Source of the DNA: SIG452 sp045580405
GTDB lineage: Bacteria > Bacillota > Clostridia > UMGS1840
Direction: 5' to 3'
NCBI GenBank assembly: GCA_045580405.1
Contig: JAZNNT010000005.1
Coordinates: 1 to 8,039, forward strand
Length of the DNA: 8,039 nucleotides
Of this stretch, positions 1 through 7,508 are shown one piece after another. A program made the position numbers and the translations under genes. Positions within the stretch are counted from its first letter, which is position 1. Every line of letters begins with the position of its first letter. The notes under the pieces were generated by a model that worked only from the letters and a program-made list of their open reading frames with translations, did no database searches and had not been told where the DNA came from.

Positions 1-11
1 AAGGAGAATAC

Positions 12-236
12 ATGATGCAGAAAATTACAAAAGATATGATTATTACGGACGTATTAAAGGTAGATACCGAATTAGCACCCTTCTTTTTTGCAATCGGTAT
101 GCATTGCTTAGGATGCCCGTCCGCAGCAGGGGAAACCGTGGAAGAAGCTTGCATGGTGCATAATACGGATTGTGATGCTTTGATTGAAAAAATGAATAAT
201 TTCTTAGAAATCAAAGCAAACAGCCAGAACAAGTAA
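12..236 (+). CDS. DUF1858 domain protein (hybrid-cluster-associated redox disulfide type)
   Basis: A 74-residue soluble protein of the DUF1858 family, which includes stand-alone small proteins and the N-terminal domain of ScdA-like iron-sulfur repair proteins. It opens with the typical pattern of 'ITKDM.I.DVL' followed by an acidic stretch. It then has a hydrophobic 'APFFFAIGMHCLGCPSA' segment carrying the family CxxC pair (Cys32 and Cys35) and a C-terminal helix with two more cysteines (Cys47, Cys54). The biochemical role of stand-alone members is not settled; a redox or metal-related role is inferred from the CxxC. The AAGGAG at 1-6 fits both tandem ATG codons, at 12 (5-nt gap) and 15 (8-nt gap), so the start is uncertain by one codon. 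Length is normal for the family. A terminator follows, so the gene seems to end its own transcript, with any upstream partners outside the window. Confidence 0.88.
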   Translation: MMQKITKDMIITDVLKVDTELAPFFFAIGMHCLGCPSAAGETVEEACMVHNTDCDALIEKMNNFLEIKANSQNK

Positions 237-268
237 GTCTCTGTAAAACCAAAGAAAAAGTGAAAAAT

Positions 269-298
269 TGCCTAACGAAGCATCTTCGTTAGGCATTT
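269..298 (+). terminator. Hairpin terminator after the DUF1858 gene
   Basis: A perfect 12-bp stem, TGCCTAACGAAG (269-280) and CTTCGTTAGGCA (284-295), encloses a 3-nt CAT loop. Flanking A's and T's (GAAA before, TTTC after) can extend it. The T-tract is short and interrupted, so termination may be incomplete. It lies 32 nt after the stop codon. The rest of the 131-nt gap to the next gene (301-367) is purine-rich and shows no promoter that I can support. Confidence 0.7.
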
Positions 299-367
299 CA
301 ACTGAAAAGGAGCAGAAAAAAGAAAGGGCTTTTTCCAAAGGACGGAAGAGGCAATGGTGAGTAGGCT

Positions 368-640
368 ATGAGTGAACCTTTATTATACAAAGGAAAAATG
401 ATTGCCAGAAAAGATAATATTATCTATTACGGCAACCCTGAAGATAATTATGTGATTATGATGAATATTACCGAGTCTAATCCGATTGGCGGATACGATA
501 TCACCTCCAAGGTGACCGTATCGCTGCAAACCAATACCGGCGGTAAGGAAAAAATCATCAAAAAAGTGGAACGTGAAGGAATGTTTAAAGCCTTGGACAT
601 TGCGGAATATTGGCTGGCAGAAGCATTAGAAGAAGAATAA
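368..640 (+). CDS. Conserved small protein of unknown function
   Basis: A 90-residue soluble protein with no signal peptide or membrane segment. It begins 'MSEPLLYKGK', continues with an alternating hydrophobic/polar stretch (about residues 18-60) that looks like a beta-sheet ('NIIYYGNPEDNYVIMMNI', 'KVTVSLQ'), and ends in an acidic amphipathic helix ('ALDIAEYWLAEALEEE'). It resembles, from memory, a small uncharacterised family of Clostridia that begins with the same 'MSEPLLYKGK' and contains a 'YYGN' motif. I know no function for that family. The start is supported by GGTGAG at 356-361, six nt upstream. It ends 52 nt before the sugar-phosphate transferase gene with no terminator between, so the two are probably cotranscribed. 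That is not enough to assign it to wall-polymer synthesis. Confidence 0.8.
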   Translation: MSEPLLYKGKMIARKDNIIYYGNPEDNYVIMMNITESNPIGGYDITSKVTVSLQTNTGGKEKIIKKVEREGMFKALDIAEYWLAEALEEE

Positions 641-692
641 GTTTCATTGAAAAACTTTCTTCTCGATTTTAAATTGGAGTGAAAGAATTAGT

Positions 693-1811
693 ATGGATAA
701 CGGAATTTTTATTCTATTTACTCTGGCGGTTGCTTTCCTGTTTTCCTTTGCAGCAGTTCCGCTGGTGCGCGTTCTTGCGTTTAAAATCAAGGCGGTGGAT
801 GTTCCCAGAGATAACCGCCGTATGCATACCAAACCCATTCCCAGAATGGGCGGTCTTGCCATTTATCTCGGCTTTTTGGTGGCATATATGTGTTTTGTTG
901 GCACTGTGGAAAAAGAAACATTGGGCATTTTAATCGGCGCAACCATTCTGGTGGTGCTTGGTATTTTAGATGACCGAAAACCCATCCGTGCCATTGTGAA
1001 GCTGGCAGTCCAGATTATTGCAGCGCTGATTCCGGTGATGATGGGGCTTCGGATTGAGTTTATCTCAAAAATCAATCTGTTTTCCAATCAGACCAACTAC
1101 GTGCTTGGCGTTTTGGCAATTCCTGTTACCGTGGTCTGGATTGTGGGATTAACCAATGCGTTAAATTTAATCGACGGTCTGGACGGTCTGGCGGGTGGTA
1201 TTACTACCATTTCAGCATTTTCTTTGATGTTTGTTTCCTTTGTGTTCGGGCGGCTTGAGTGTGCTGTTGCGATGGCAGCTATTGCTGGTGCAACCTTAGG
1301 ATTCTTGCCTTATAACCTAAATCCTGCCAGAATTTTTATGGGAGACACCGGTGCTTTGTTTTTGGGCTATATGCTGGCAACACTATCGGTCGATGGCTTC
1401 TTTAAAAGCTACGCTGCCGTGACCTTTATCATTCCGTTGGTGGTAATGGGGCTTCCCCTGTTTGACACCAGCTTTGCTATTTTCCGTCGTATTTTAAAGA
1501 GAGAACCTATCATGAAGCCGGATAGAAGTCACTTGCACCACCGCTTAATCGATGCTGGATTCTCCCAGCGTCAGGCAGTGGGGATTTTATGTATTGTCAG
1601 CGGGTTGCTTTCTTTAACGGCAGTGGTGATGATTACCGCAGGCATCGAGCGTGCTCTCTTGATGATTGCAGTATCGTTGGTATACTTGTTTGGATTCATT
1701 TTCTACGCAAAAAACAGAAATTATGAGAAAACGTTTTTAAAAGAACTGTCTATGGAAGAAGGAGCACCTGCTCCGATTGAAGAAACCAGAGACGGTAATT
1801 CCGAAAAGTAA
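693..1811 (+). CDS. tagO: Undecaprenyl-phosphate N-acetylglucosaminyl 1-phosphate transferase, TagO/WecA family
   Basis: An integral membrane enzyme that moves GlcNAc-1-phosphate from UDP-GlcNAc onto undecaprenyl phosphate at the cytoplasmic face, the first committed step of wall teichoic acid or related glycopolymer synthesis. The 372 residues form about 11 predicted helices (near 4-24, 52-70, 77-92, 102-118, 134-155, 170-186, 190-208, 219-235, 241-258, 297-316, 320-339). Family landmarks are 'VPRDNRRMHTKPIPRMGG' after helix 1, the metal/substrate pair Asp93-Asp94, 'NLIDGLDGLAGG' (Asp161, Asp164), 'MGDTG' (Asp218) and the HLHHR loop at 280-284. That His-rich loop fits the TagO/WecA branch, whereas MraY has a different HHH motif. 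The C-terminal tail (about 345-372) is acidic and cytosolic. Start: ATG 693 has GGAG at 676-679, 13 nt upstream and rather far, with a closer GAAAG at 681-685. The epimerase gene begins 13 nt after the stop. The exact sugar and polymer cannot be read from the sequence. Confidence 0.9.
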   Translation: MDNGIFILFTLAVAFLFSFAAVPLVRVLAFKIKAVDVPRDNRRMHTKPIPRMGGLAIYLGFLVAYMCFVGTVEKETLGILIGATILVVLGILDDRKPIRAIVKLAVQIIAALIPVMMGLRIEFISKINLFSNQTNYVLGVLAIPVTVVWIVGLTNALNLIDGLDGLAGGITTISAFSLMFVSFVFGRLECAVAMAAIAGATLGFLPYNLNPARIFMGDTGALFLGYMLATLSVDGFFKSYAAVTFIIPLVVMGLPLFDTSFAIFRRILKREPIMKPDRSHLHHRLIDAGFSQRQAVGILCIVSGLLSLTAVVMITAGIERALLMIAVSLVYLFGFIFYAKNRNYEKTFLKELSMEEGAPAPIEETRDGNSEK

Positions 1812-1824
1812 AGAAGGTAATTTT

Positions 1825-2979
1825 ATGGACAAGCTCAAAGTGATGACGGTGTTTGGAACCCGTCCGGAAGCAATCAAAATGGCTCCGTTGGTAAAAGAAC
1901 TGGAATCAAGAGAAGAAATTCAGTCCATCGTGGCAGTTACCGCCCAGCATCGGCAGATGCTGGACCAAGTGCTTCAAATTTTCGACATCAAGCCCGATTA
2001 CGACCTGGATATTATGAAAGAACGTCAGACCTTGGTGGATATCACATCCAATGTGTTAAAGGGTCTGTATGAAGTGATTGGTGAAGCAAAACCGGATATT
2101 GTTCTGGTTCACGGGGACACTACCACTACCTTTGCAGGTGCCCTGGCAGCATTCTATCAGCAAACAGCAGTGGGGCATATTGAAGCGGGACTTCGTACAT
2201 ATGATAAGTATTCTCCCTTCCCGGAAGAAATGAACCGTGTACTGACCGGTTCTTTATGCGAACTTCATTTTTCACCCACTGTTCAGAATCGTGAAAATCT
2301 TTTAAAGGAAGGCAAAGATGCCGCCAAGATTTTCATCACCGGTAACACTGTGATTGATGCATTAAAAACCACCGTCAGAAAAGATTACCAATTTGCTGAC
2401 GAAACTTTAAAGAATCTTGATTTTTCTAAAAAAATCATCGTTGTGACTGCTCACAGAAGAGAAAATTTGGGAGAACCTCTGCAAAATATCTGCCGTGCTA
2501 TTAAACGGTTGGCAGAAGAGTTTAAAGAAGAGGTGCAGGTGGTATATCCGGTGCACCTAAATCCGGCAGTCAGAGAAGTTGCCTTCTCGGTACTGGGAGA
2601 ATTGGATAATGTGCATCTGATTGATCCTGTGGATGTTTGTGAGCTTCACAATCTCATGGACCGTGCTTATATGATTATGACCGACTCCGGCGGTCTGCAG
2701 GAGGAAGCACCCTCTCTTGGAAAACCTGTGTTGGTACTTCGTAACGAAACTGAACGTCCGGAAGCAGTGGCAGCCGGTACTGTCCGTATTGCGGGAGTCC
2801 ATGAGGAAGATATTTATGCGATGGGCAAAACCCTTCTGACTGATTCTAATGAGTATGATAAGATGGCGCATGCCGTAAATCCCTATGGTGACGGATTGGC
2901 ATCCAAACGAAGTGTGGATGCAATTTTATATCACTTTGGAAGAATTGCCAAACGCCCTGCAGATTTGCTCACAAAATAA
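1825..2979 (+). CDS. mnaA: UDP-N-acetylglucosamine 2-epimerase, non-hydrolysing (MnaA/WecB)
   Basis: A cytosolic enzyme interconverting UDP-GlcNAc and UDP-ManNAc, supplying the ManNAc donor used right after the TagO step in linkage-unit synthesis. The 384 residues match the family length and have the GT-B-like two-domain layout. Visible motifs are 'GTRPEAIKMAPL' (11-22), 'HGDTTTT' (96-102), 'GHIEAGLRT' (117-125), 'PFPEEMNR' (131-138), 'TGNTVIDAL' (172-180), 'TAHRRENLG' (208-216), 'YPVHLNP' (241-247) and 'DSGGLQEE' (287-294). Asp98, Glu120, Glu134 or Glu135 and His210 align with the known catalytic residues of E. coli WecB (Asp95, Glu117, Glu131, His213). I chose ATG 1825 because GAAGG at 1813-1817 sits 7 nt upstream and the protein then starts at the conserved first strand. 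The in-frame ATG at 1777 lies inside the preceding gene and would add 16 uncharacteristic residues. A strong terminator follows the stop by 16 nt. Confidence 0.93.
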   Translation: MDKLKVMTVFGTRPEAIKMAPLVKELESREEIQSIVAVTAQHRQMLDQVLQIFDIKPDYDLDIMKERQTLVDITSNVLKGLYEVIGEAKPDIVLVHGDTTTTFAGALAAFYQQTAVGHIEAGLRTYDKYSPFPEEMNRVLTGSLCELHFSPTVQNRENLLKEGKDAAKIFITGNTVIDALKTTVRKDYQFADETLKNLDFSKKIIVVTAHRRENLGEPLQNICRAIKRLAEEFKEEVQVVYPVHLNPAVREVAFSVLGELDNVHLIDPVDVCELHNLMDRAYMIMTDSGGLQEEAPSLGKPVLVLRNETERPEAVAAGTVRIAGVHEEDIYAMGKTLLTDSNEYDKMAHAVNPYGDGLASKRSVDAILYHFGRIAKRPADLLTK

Positions 2980-2994
2980 ATGTTTTCTAAAAAG

Positions 2995-3028
2995 AAAAGC
3001 GATTGCAAAATTTTGCAATCGCTTTTTT
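2995..3028. terminator. Bidirectional intrinsic terminator between convergent operons
   Basis: A perfect 16-bp inverted repeat, AAAAGCGATTGCAAAA (2995-3010) with TTTTGCAATCGCTTTT (3011-3026), followed on the plus strand by a run of six T's (3023-3028). On the minus strand the same palindrome ends in four T's and then CTTT. It lies between the stop of the epimerase gene (2979) and the stop of the opposing alarmone synthetase gene (3034), so it should serve both transcripts. Confidence 0.92.
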
Positions 3029-3033
3029 GTTGA

Positions 3034-3726
3034 TTATTCTTTTGTAGGATTCATCGCTTGCAGACGTTCGTTGATTTCCTGCATCCGAAGGTCTGTTTTT
3101 GCAATGATGTCGGCACAGTCCTTTAATTCTTTAATCAATTCATCAGCTTGAGGCATATCTTTTTTATATTTCATGCCGTGTTCTAAGCTTGCCCAGAAGT
3201 CCATGGCAATGGTACGAAATTGTACTTCCACTTTTACAGGCTGTTTTCTGTCTGCAAAAAAGACGGGAATTTCCACAATCATATGGTAGCTGCGATAACC
3301 GTTTGGCTTGGGATTTTTAATATAGTCTTTAATTTTCAACACGGTCACGTCATCCTGACGGGTAAACATCTCTGCCACCTTATAAATATCGTCCACAAAG
3401 GAGCAGATGACCCGCACTCCTGCCACATCGTTTAAATTTTCGACCACGGAGGAAACAGAAATTTCTAAGTTCCTTCTCTGAATCTTTTCTAAAATGCTCT
3501 GTGGTTTTTTCACTCTGGATTTAATCATTTCAATGGGGTTTCTGTTATTGCGAAAAGATAAATCATCGTTTAAAATTTCAAACTTGGTGCGAATTTCCCG
3601 AATGGCACACTGATACATCATCAGCATATCTGAGAATTTTTTTGCGTTTTGAAAGATGGTGTCCAGTTGCTCAAAGGAGGGGGACACATCCTGCCCTAAA
3701 AAATATTTTTGTAATTCGTTTTCCAT
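3034..3726 (-). CDS. relQ: GTP pyrophosphokinase, small alarmone synthetase (RelQ/SasB-like)
   Basis: A 230-residue cytosolic synthetase that transfers pyrophosphate from ATP to GTP or GDP to make the stringent-response alarmone (p)ppGpp. Only the synthetase domain is present: there is no HD hydrolase domain and no TGS/ACT region, which separates it from long RelA/SpoT proteins. Motifs in order: 'RVKKPQSILEKIQRR' (71-85), 'LNDVAGVRV' (98-106, Asp100 and Arg105), 'KDYIKNPKPNGYRSYH' (133-148) and 'VEVQFRTIAMDFWASLEH' (166-183). Glu167 corresponds to the catalytic Glu of characterised members. The C-terminal helix (about 193-225) fits the oligomerisation region of RelQ. The extra N-terminal ~25 residues and 'SFRNNRNP' make it slightly longer than B. 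subtilis YjbM/SasB (about 211 residues). AAGGA (3734-3738 on the plus strand) overlaps the stop codon of the ABC gene upstream, 7 nt before the start, so the genes are cotranscribed and likely coupled. The RelQ subgroup is less certain than the enzyme class. Confidence 0.9.
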   Translation of the reverse strand: MENELQKYFLGQDVSPSFEQLDTIFQNAKKFSDMLMMYQCAIREIRTKFEILNDDLSFRNNRNPIEMIKSRVKKPQSILEKIQRRNLEISVSSVVENLNDVAGVRVICSFVDDIYKVAEMFTRQDDVTVLKIKDYIKNPKPNGYRSYHMIVEIPVFFADRKQPVKVEVQFRTIAMDFWASLEHGMKYKKDMPQADELIKELKDCADIIAKTDLRMQEINERLQAMNPTKE

Positions 3727-3736
3727 AGTTTGATCC

Positions 3737-5683
3737 TTAATCCAATTCTATCGAGCCGGTATAAAGCTGATAGTATTTTCCTTTTTCTTCTAATAGCTTT
3801 TCGTGACTGCCCCGTTCAATGATTCTGCCGTGGTCCAACACCATAATGACATCGGAGTTTTGAATGGTGGAAAGACGGTGTGCAATTACAAACACGGTTC
3901 TGGCTTTCATCAAAGCATCCATGCCCTTTTGCACAATGGATTCGGTACGGGTGTCAATCGAGGAGGTTGCTTCGTCTAAAATCATCACCGGCGGGTCCAA
4001 CACTGCTGCTCTTGCAATGGCGATTAACTGACGCTGTCCCTGAGAGAGGCTTTCTCCGTTGTTGGTTAGGGGGGTGTCATACCCCTGGGGCAGACGGGAG
4101 ATAAAGCCGTGAGCATTGGCAAGCTTTGCCGCTGCAATAATTTCGTCATCGGTTGCATCGGGCTTTCCGTAGCGGATATTTTCCTTCACGGTTCCGGTAA
4201 AGAGGTTGGTGTCCTGCAGTACCATTCCCAGGGAACGGCGCAGGTCATTTTTCTTAATTTTATTGATGTTGATACCGTCATAACGGACTTTGCCGTCTGC
4301 TAAATCGTAGAATCGGTTAATTAAATTGGTGATGGTGGTTTTTCCTGCTCCCGTTGCACCAACAAAGGCAATTTTTTCCCCGGGATTTGCATATAGAGAA
4401 ACATTATGCAGCACGATTTTTTCTTCGGTGTAGCCAAAATCTACATCGTCAAATACCACTTCACCTTTTAATTCGGTGTAAGTGAGGGTGCCGTCAGAAT
4501 GAGGATGCTTCCATGCCCACAGGCCGGTACGTTTATCGGCTTCGGTTAACACGCCGTTTTCGTACTTTGCGTTTACTAAGGTAACATAGCCCTGATCTTC
4601 TTCCACCTGTTCGTCCAATAGCTCAAAAATACGTTTTGCACCTGCTAATGCCATCACCACCATGTTAATCTGCTGAGAAATCTGGGAGATGGGCATATTG
4701 AAGCTTTTGCTTAGCTGTAGGAAGGTTGCAATATTTCCTAAGGTAAGATTGCCAACACCTAAGATAGCCATGCCGCCACCCAAAATAGCTAAAAGCGCAT
4801 ACTGCAGGTGACCTAAGTTGTTGTTGATAGGACCTAAAATATTGGCAAATTTGTTTGCGTTGGTAGCATTTTCGCAAAGCTCGTCATTTCTTTGATCAAA
4901 TTCTTCTTTGGTTTTGTCTTCGTGGCAGAATACTTTAATGACCTTCTGACCGTGAATCATTTCTTCCACATAACCGTTTACATTCCCAAGAGCCTGCTGC
5001 TGTTTTCCAAAATATTTGCCGCTGTTTTTGGTAACTGCACCGGTCACTTTTAAAATCAGTGCCACAAATACCAAGGTAAACAATGTCAAATAAAAACTGG
5101 TAATCAGCATAGCACACAATACCGAAACAATGGTCACAAAAGACGAAAACATCTGAGGTAAGCTCTGAGAAATCATCTGACGGAGGGTGTCGGTATCGTT
5201 GGTGTAGTAACTCATCACGTCCCCATGAGGATGAGTATCAAAATATTTGATAGGAAGCTTCTGCATATGAGAAAACATTTCGTTTCGGATATCACGAAGC
5301 ACTCCTTGAGAAACCTTTGCCATAATACGGTTGTAAATTAAGGTGGAGAAAATGCCAACCAAATAAATTACCACCATAACACCGATTGCCTGAAGTAACC
5401 CTGTGAATACCGGGTTTTCCATTTGGGTTAAGGGTGCGATGTAATTATCAATCAATATCCCCAAAAACATGGCACTGGACACATTGGCAATTGTGCTTAA
5501 AATGATTAAAACAATGACCAAAAAGAAGTAGAATTTGTAGTCTTTAAAGATATAGGAAAGCAGACGTTTGATGGTTTTCTTGTCCGGCTTTTTCTGCGGT
5601 GCAAACCGGCTGGGATCAAATTTGGGAGGTACTCTGTTTTGATTATTTTGGTTGTTTTGGTTATTTTGGTTATTTTGTGCCAT
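3737..5683 (-). CDS. ABC exporter half-transporter, subunit with catalytically competent ATP site (BmrD/TM288-like)
   Basis: A 648-residue exporter subunit with one transmembrane domain (six helices, about residues 50-345) and one nucleotide-binding domain (about 405-640). The ATP-site residues are canonical: Walker A GATGAGKTT (442-450), Q-loop Gln490, Walker B ending Asp570-Glu571 with the catalytic Glu present, and H-loop His602. The signature is LSQGQ (546-550) rather than LSGGQ, as expected for the partner of a degenerate subunit. About 40 residues between the two domains (365-405, containing 'TGLWAWKHPHSDGTLTY') form an insertion that I recall in many clostridial homologues. The N-terminus is low-complexity, Asn/Gln-rich (residues 3-16), then Pro/Lys-rich. 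I chose ATG 5683 because AAAGGAGGA sits 7 nt upstream; an in-frame ATG at 5734 lies within the upstream gene. The frame overlaps the upstream ABC gene by 14 nt. The substrate is unknown; drugs, lipids or peptides are all possible. Confidence 0.92.
   Translation of the reverse strand: MAQNNQNNQNNQNNQNRVPPKFDPSRFAPQKKPDKKTIKRLLSYIFKDYKFYFFLVIVLIILSTIANVSSAMFLGILIDNYIAPLTQMENPVFTGLLQAIGVMVVIYLVGIFSTLIYNRIMAKVSQGVLRDIRNEMFSHMQKLPIKYFDTHPHGDVMSYYTNDTDTLRQMISQSLPQMFSSFVTIVSVLCAMLITSFYLTLFTLVFVALILKVTGAVTKNSGKYFGKQQQALGNVNGYVEEMIHGQKVIKVFCHEDKTKEEFDQRNDELCENATNANKFANILGPINNNLGHLQYALLAILGGGMAILGVGNLTLGNIATFLQLSKSFNMPISQISQQINMVVMALAGAKRIFELLDEQVEEDQGYVTLVNAKYENGVLTEADKRTGLWAWKHPHSDGTLTYTELKGEVVFDDVDFGYTEEKIVLHNVSLYANPGEKIAFVGATGAGKTTITNLINRFYDLADGKVRYDGININKIKKNDLRRSLGMVLQDTNLFTGTVKENIRYGKPDATDDEIIAAAKLANAHGFISRLPQGYDTPLTNNGESLSQGQRQLIAIARAAVLDPPVMILDEATSSIDTRTESIVQKGMDALMKARTVFVIAHRLSTIQNSDVIMVLDHGRIIERGSHEKLLEEKGKYYQLYTGSIELD
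5642..5677 (-). repeat. Four 9-nt tandem repeats coding for Gln-Asn-Asn
   Basis: On the coding strand, four consecutive copies of CAA-AAY-AAY (Y = C or T at wobble positions) encode Gln-Asn-Asn at residues 3-14 of the second ABC subunit, followed by a partial fifth copy (CAA AAC). Wobble differences between copies show some age. Because each unit is three codons, copy-number changes would keep the reading frame. The overlap with the end of the upstream gene (5670-5683) means that changes there would also affect the other gene's terminus. Confidence 0.85.
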
Positions 5684-7421
5684 CAGAAATTCCTCCTTTC
5701 GTCTGGGATTCATATACGTCACGATAAATTTCATTGGAGGCTAACAGCTCATCGTGAGTACCGATACCGGAAATTTTTCCGTCATCCATCACAATGATTT
5801 TATCTGCTTCCATAATGGAGGAAACTCGTTGCGCAATAATGATTTTGGTGGTATCGGGAATTTCTTCTAAGAATGCTTTTCGGATTAACGCATCAGTATG
5901 GGTATCTACCGCACTGGTGGAGTCATCCAAAATTAGAATTTTTGGTTTCTTGAGTAATGCTCTGGCAATACACAAACGCTGTTTTTGTCCGCCGGACACG
6001 TTGGCACCGCCCTGCTCAATATAGGTGTCATAGCCGTCGGGAAATTCACGGATAAAGCCGTCTGCCTGAGCGAGTTGGCAGGCGTGAATCATTTCTTCCT
6101 CGGTGGCAGCTTCGTTGCCCCAACGCAGGTTTTCTTTAATGGTACCGGAGAACAGCACGTTTTTCTGCAACACCATAGCCACTTCGTTTCGGAGCGTATC
6201 TAAATCATAATCTTTTACGTTTACGCCACCTACCAACAGTTCTCCGTCAGTAACATCATATAGACGGGGGATTAGCTGAACCAACGTGGTTTTGGCACTG
6301 CCCGTTCCGCCTAAAATGCCAACGGTTTCCCCGGATTGGATGACTAAGTCCACATCGGTAAGACAGAGCTTGTTTTTCTCTCCTGCATAGCTGAAGTCCA
6401 CTTTTTTGAATACAATTTCACCGTTTTGAACTGTCATTACAGGGTTTTCGGGATTGGTGATGTCTGCTTTTTCATTTAAGATTTCCACCGTTCTTTCTGC
6501 TGCAGTACGGGAAATGGTAATCATGACAAAAATCATGGAAACCATCATTAAGCTTGATAAAATCTGCATCACATAGGTCATCACGCTCATCAGCTCTCCG
6601 GTGGTCATGGAATCTGCCACAATCAGATTGGCACCTACCCAGGAAATAAAGAGCATACAGCCATACATACAAAATTGCATCAACGGTGCATTCCAAGCAA
6701 GAAGCTTTTCTGCACGGATAAAGTCATCGTGAATGGAGCCGGACACCTCATTAAACTTGTCTTCCTCGTGTTTTTCTCTGACAAAAGCTTTTACCACACG
6801 AACACCGCGCAGGTTTTCCTGCACCACATTATTTAGTTTGTCGTAGGTTTTAAATACTCTTTTGAAGGTGGGGTGCGCATGGGTCATAATAAAATAAAGA
6901 CCGATGCCCAATATGGGAACTGCCGCTAAGAAAATCATAGCTAAGTCCGCCTTTACGGTGAATGCCATAACAAGTGAGAAAATCAGCATCATGGGAGAAC
7001 GCACCGCAATACGGATAATCATCTGATAAGCATTCTGCAGATGAGTAACATCGGTGGTCAAGCGGGTTACAATTCCGGAGGTGGAGAATTTATCAATGTT
7101 GGAAAAGGAAAAATTCTGCACATTATGAAACATATCTTTTCGTAGATTTTTAGCAAAGCCTGCGGAGGCAATCGCAGCAGACTTTCCTGCTAAAATCCCT
7201 GTCCAAAGAGATAATCCGCACAGCACAATCAATATAATTCCGACAATCACAATGTAGTTAAAATTGCCCTGTCCGTTGTTACCGTTGATTCCTAAATCTA
7301 CTAATTGTGCCATTAAAAAGGGGATGAGCACTTCCAGTAACACCTCGCAGGTAACAAACACCGGTGCCAAAATGGAATGCTTTTTGTATTCTCTTACGCA
7401 TCCTAACAGTTTTTTTATCAT
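5670..7421 (-). CDS. ABC exporter half-transporter, subunit with degenerate ATP site (BmrC/TM287-like)
   Basis: A 583-residue exporter subunit with a six-helix transmembrane domain (about residues 15-300) and a C-terminal nucleotide-binding domain (about 335-570). Three ATP-site residues depart from the consensus: Walker A reads GGTGSAKTT (371-379) with Ala376 in place of the last Gly, the catalytic Glu after Walker B is Asp500 ('LILDDSTSAVD'), and the H-loop His is Gln531 ('AQRVSSI'). The Q-loop (Gln419) and signature VSGGQ (475-479) are intact. This pattern is known for the degenerate subunit of heterodimeric exporters and points to an obligate partnership with the next gene, whose start codon lies 14 nt inside this frame. 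ATG 7421 is supported by GAAGGG at plus-strand 7431-7436, 9 nt upstream, and by a promoter about 40 nt further out. Its last codons ('SQTKGGISD') also supply the partner's AAAGGAGGA ribosome-binding site. The substrate cannot be inferred. Confidence 0.93.
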   Translation of the reverse strand: MIKKLLGCVREYKKHSILAPVFVTCEVLLEVLIPFLMAQLVDLGINGNNGQGNFNYIVIVGIILIVLCGLSLWTGILAGKSAAIASAGFAKNLRKDMFHNVQNFSFSNIDKFSTSGIVTRLTTDVTHLQNAYQMIIRIAVRSPMMLIFSLVMAFTVKADLAMIFLAAVPILGIGLYFIMTHAHPTFKRVFKTYDKLNNVVQENLRGVRVVKAFVREKHEEDKFNEVSGSIHDDFIRAEKLLAWNAPLMQFCMYGCMLFISWVGANLIVADSMTTGELMSVMTYVMQILSSLMMVSMIFVMITISRTAAERTVEILNEKADITNPENPVMTVQNGEIVFKKVDFSYAGEKNKLCLTDVDLVIQSGETVGILGGTGSAKTTLVQLIPRLYDVTDGELLVGGVNVKDYDLDTLRNEVAMVLQKNVLFSGTIKENLRWGNEAATEEEMIHACQLAQADGFIREFPDGYDTYIEQGGANVSGGQKQRLCIARALLKKPKILILDDSTSAVDTHTDALIRKAFLEEIPDTTKIIIAQRVSSIMEADKIIVMDDGKISGIGTHDELLASNEIYRDVYESQTKGGISDGTK

Positions 7422-7468
7422 AGTTTTTTGCCCTTCTTCTTTGGAAAATTCCTGAAATCTTAAACTCT

Positions 7469-7497
7469 ATTATACTATTATTGCCAGCATTTGTCAA
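7469..7497 (-). promoter_or_regulatory. Housekeeping sigma-A promoter of the ABC exporter/alarmone synthetase operon
   Basis: Read on the minus strand, a perfect TTGACA (plus-strand 7492-7497) and a perfect TATAAT (7469-7474) are separated by exactly 17 nt. Transcription should start near 7462, giving a leader of only about 40 nt before ATG 7421. That leaves no room for an attenuator, so any regulation is probably at initiation. No other promoter was seen inside the three-gene operon. Confidence 0.9.
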
Positions 7498-7508
7498 TGA
7501 ATTCTCTG

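Noticed and set aside
647..675. Possible promoter TTGAAA, 17 nt, TAAATT just before the tagO-like gene
   Set aside because: The -10 match is poor, and transcription would start near 682, after the GGAG ribosome-binding site at 676-679; cotranscription with the upstream small gene is simpler.
1777..1824. Earlier in-frame ATG that would lengthen the epimerase by 16 residues
   Set aside because: It lies within the transferase gene, the added residues are not typical of the family, and ATG 1825 has a good ribosome-binding site (GAAGG) at 7 nt.
5684..5734. Earlier in-frame ATG that would lengthen the second ABC subunit by 17 residues
   Set aside because: The AAAGGAGGA site 7 nt before ATG 5683 is near-ideal; the extension would deepen the overlap with the upstream gene and has no comparable site.
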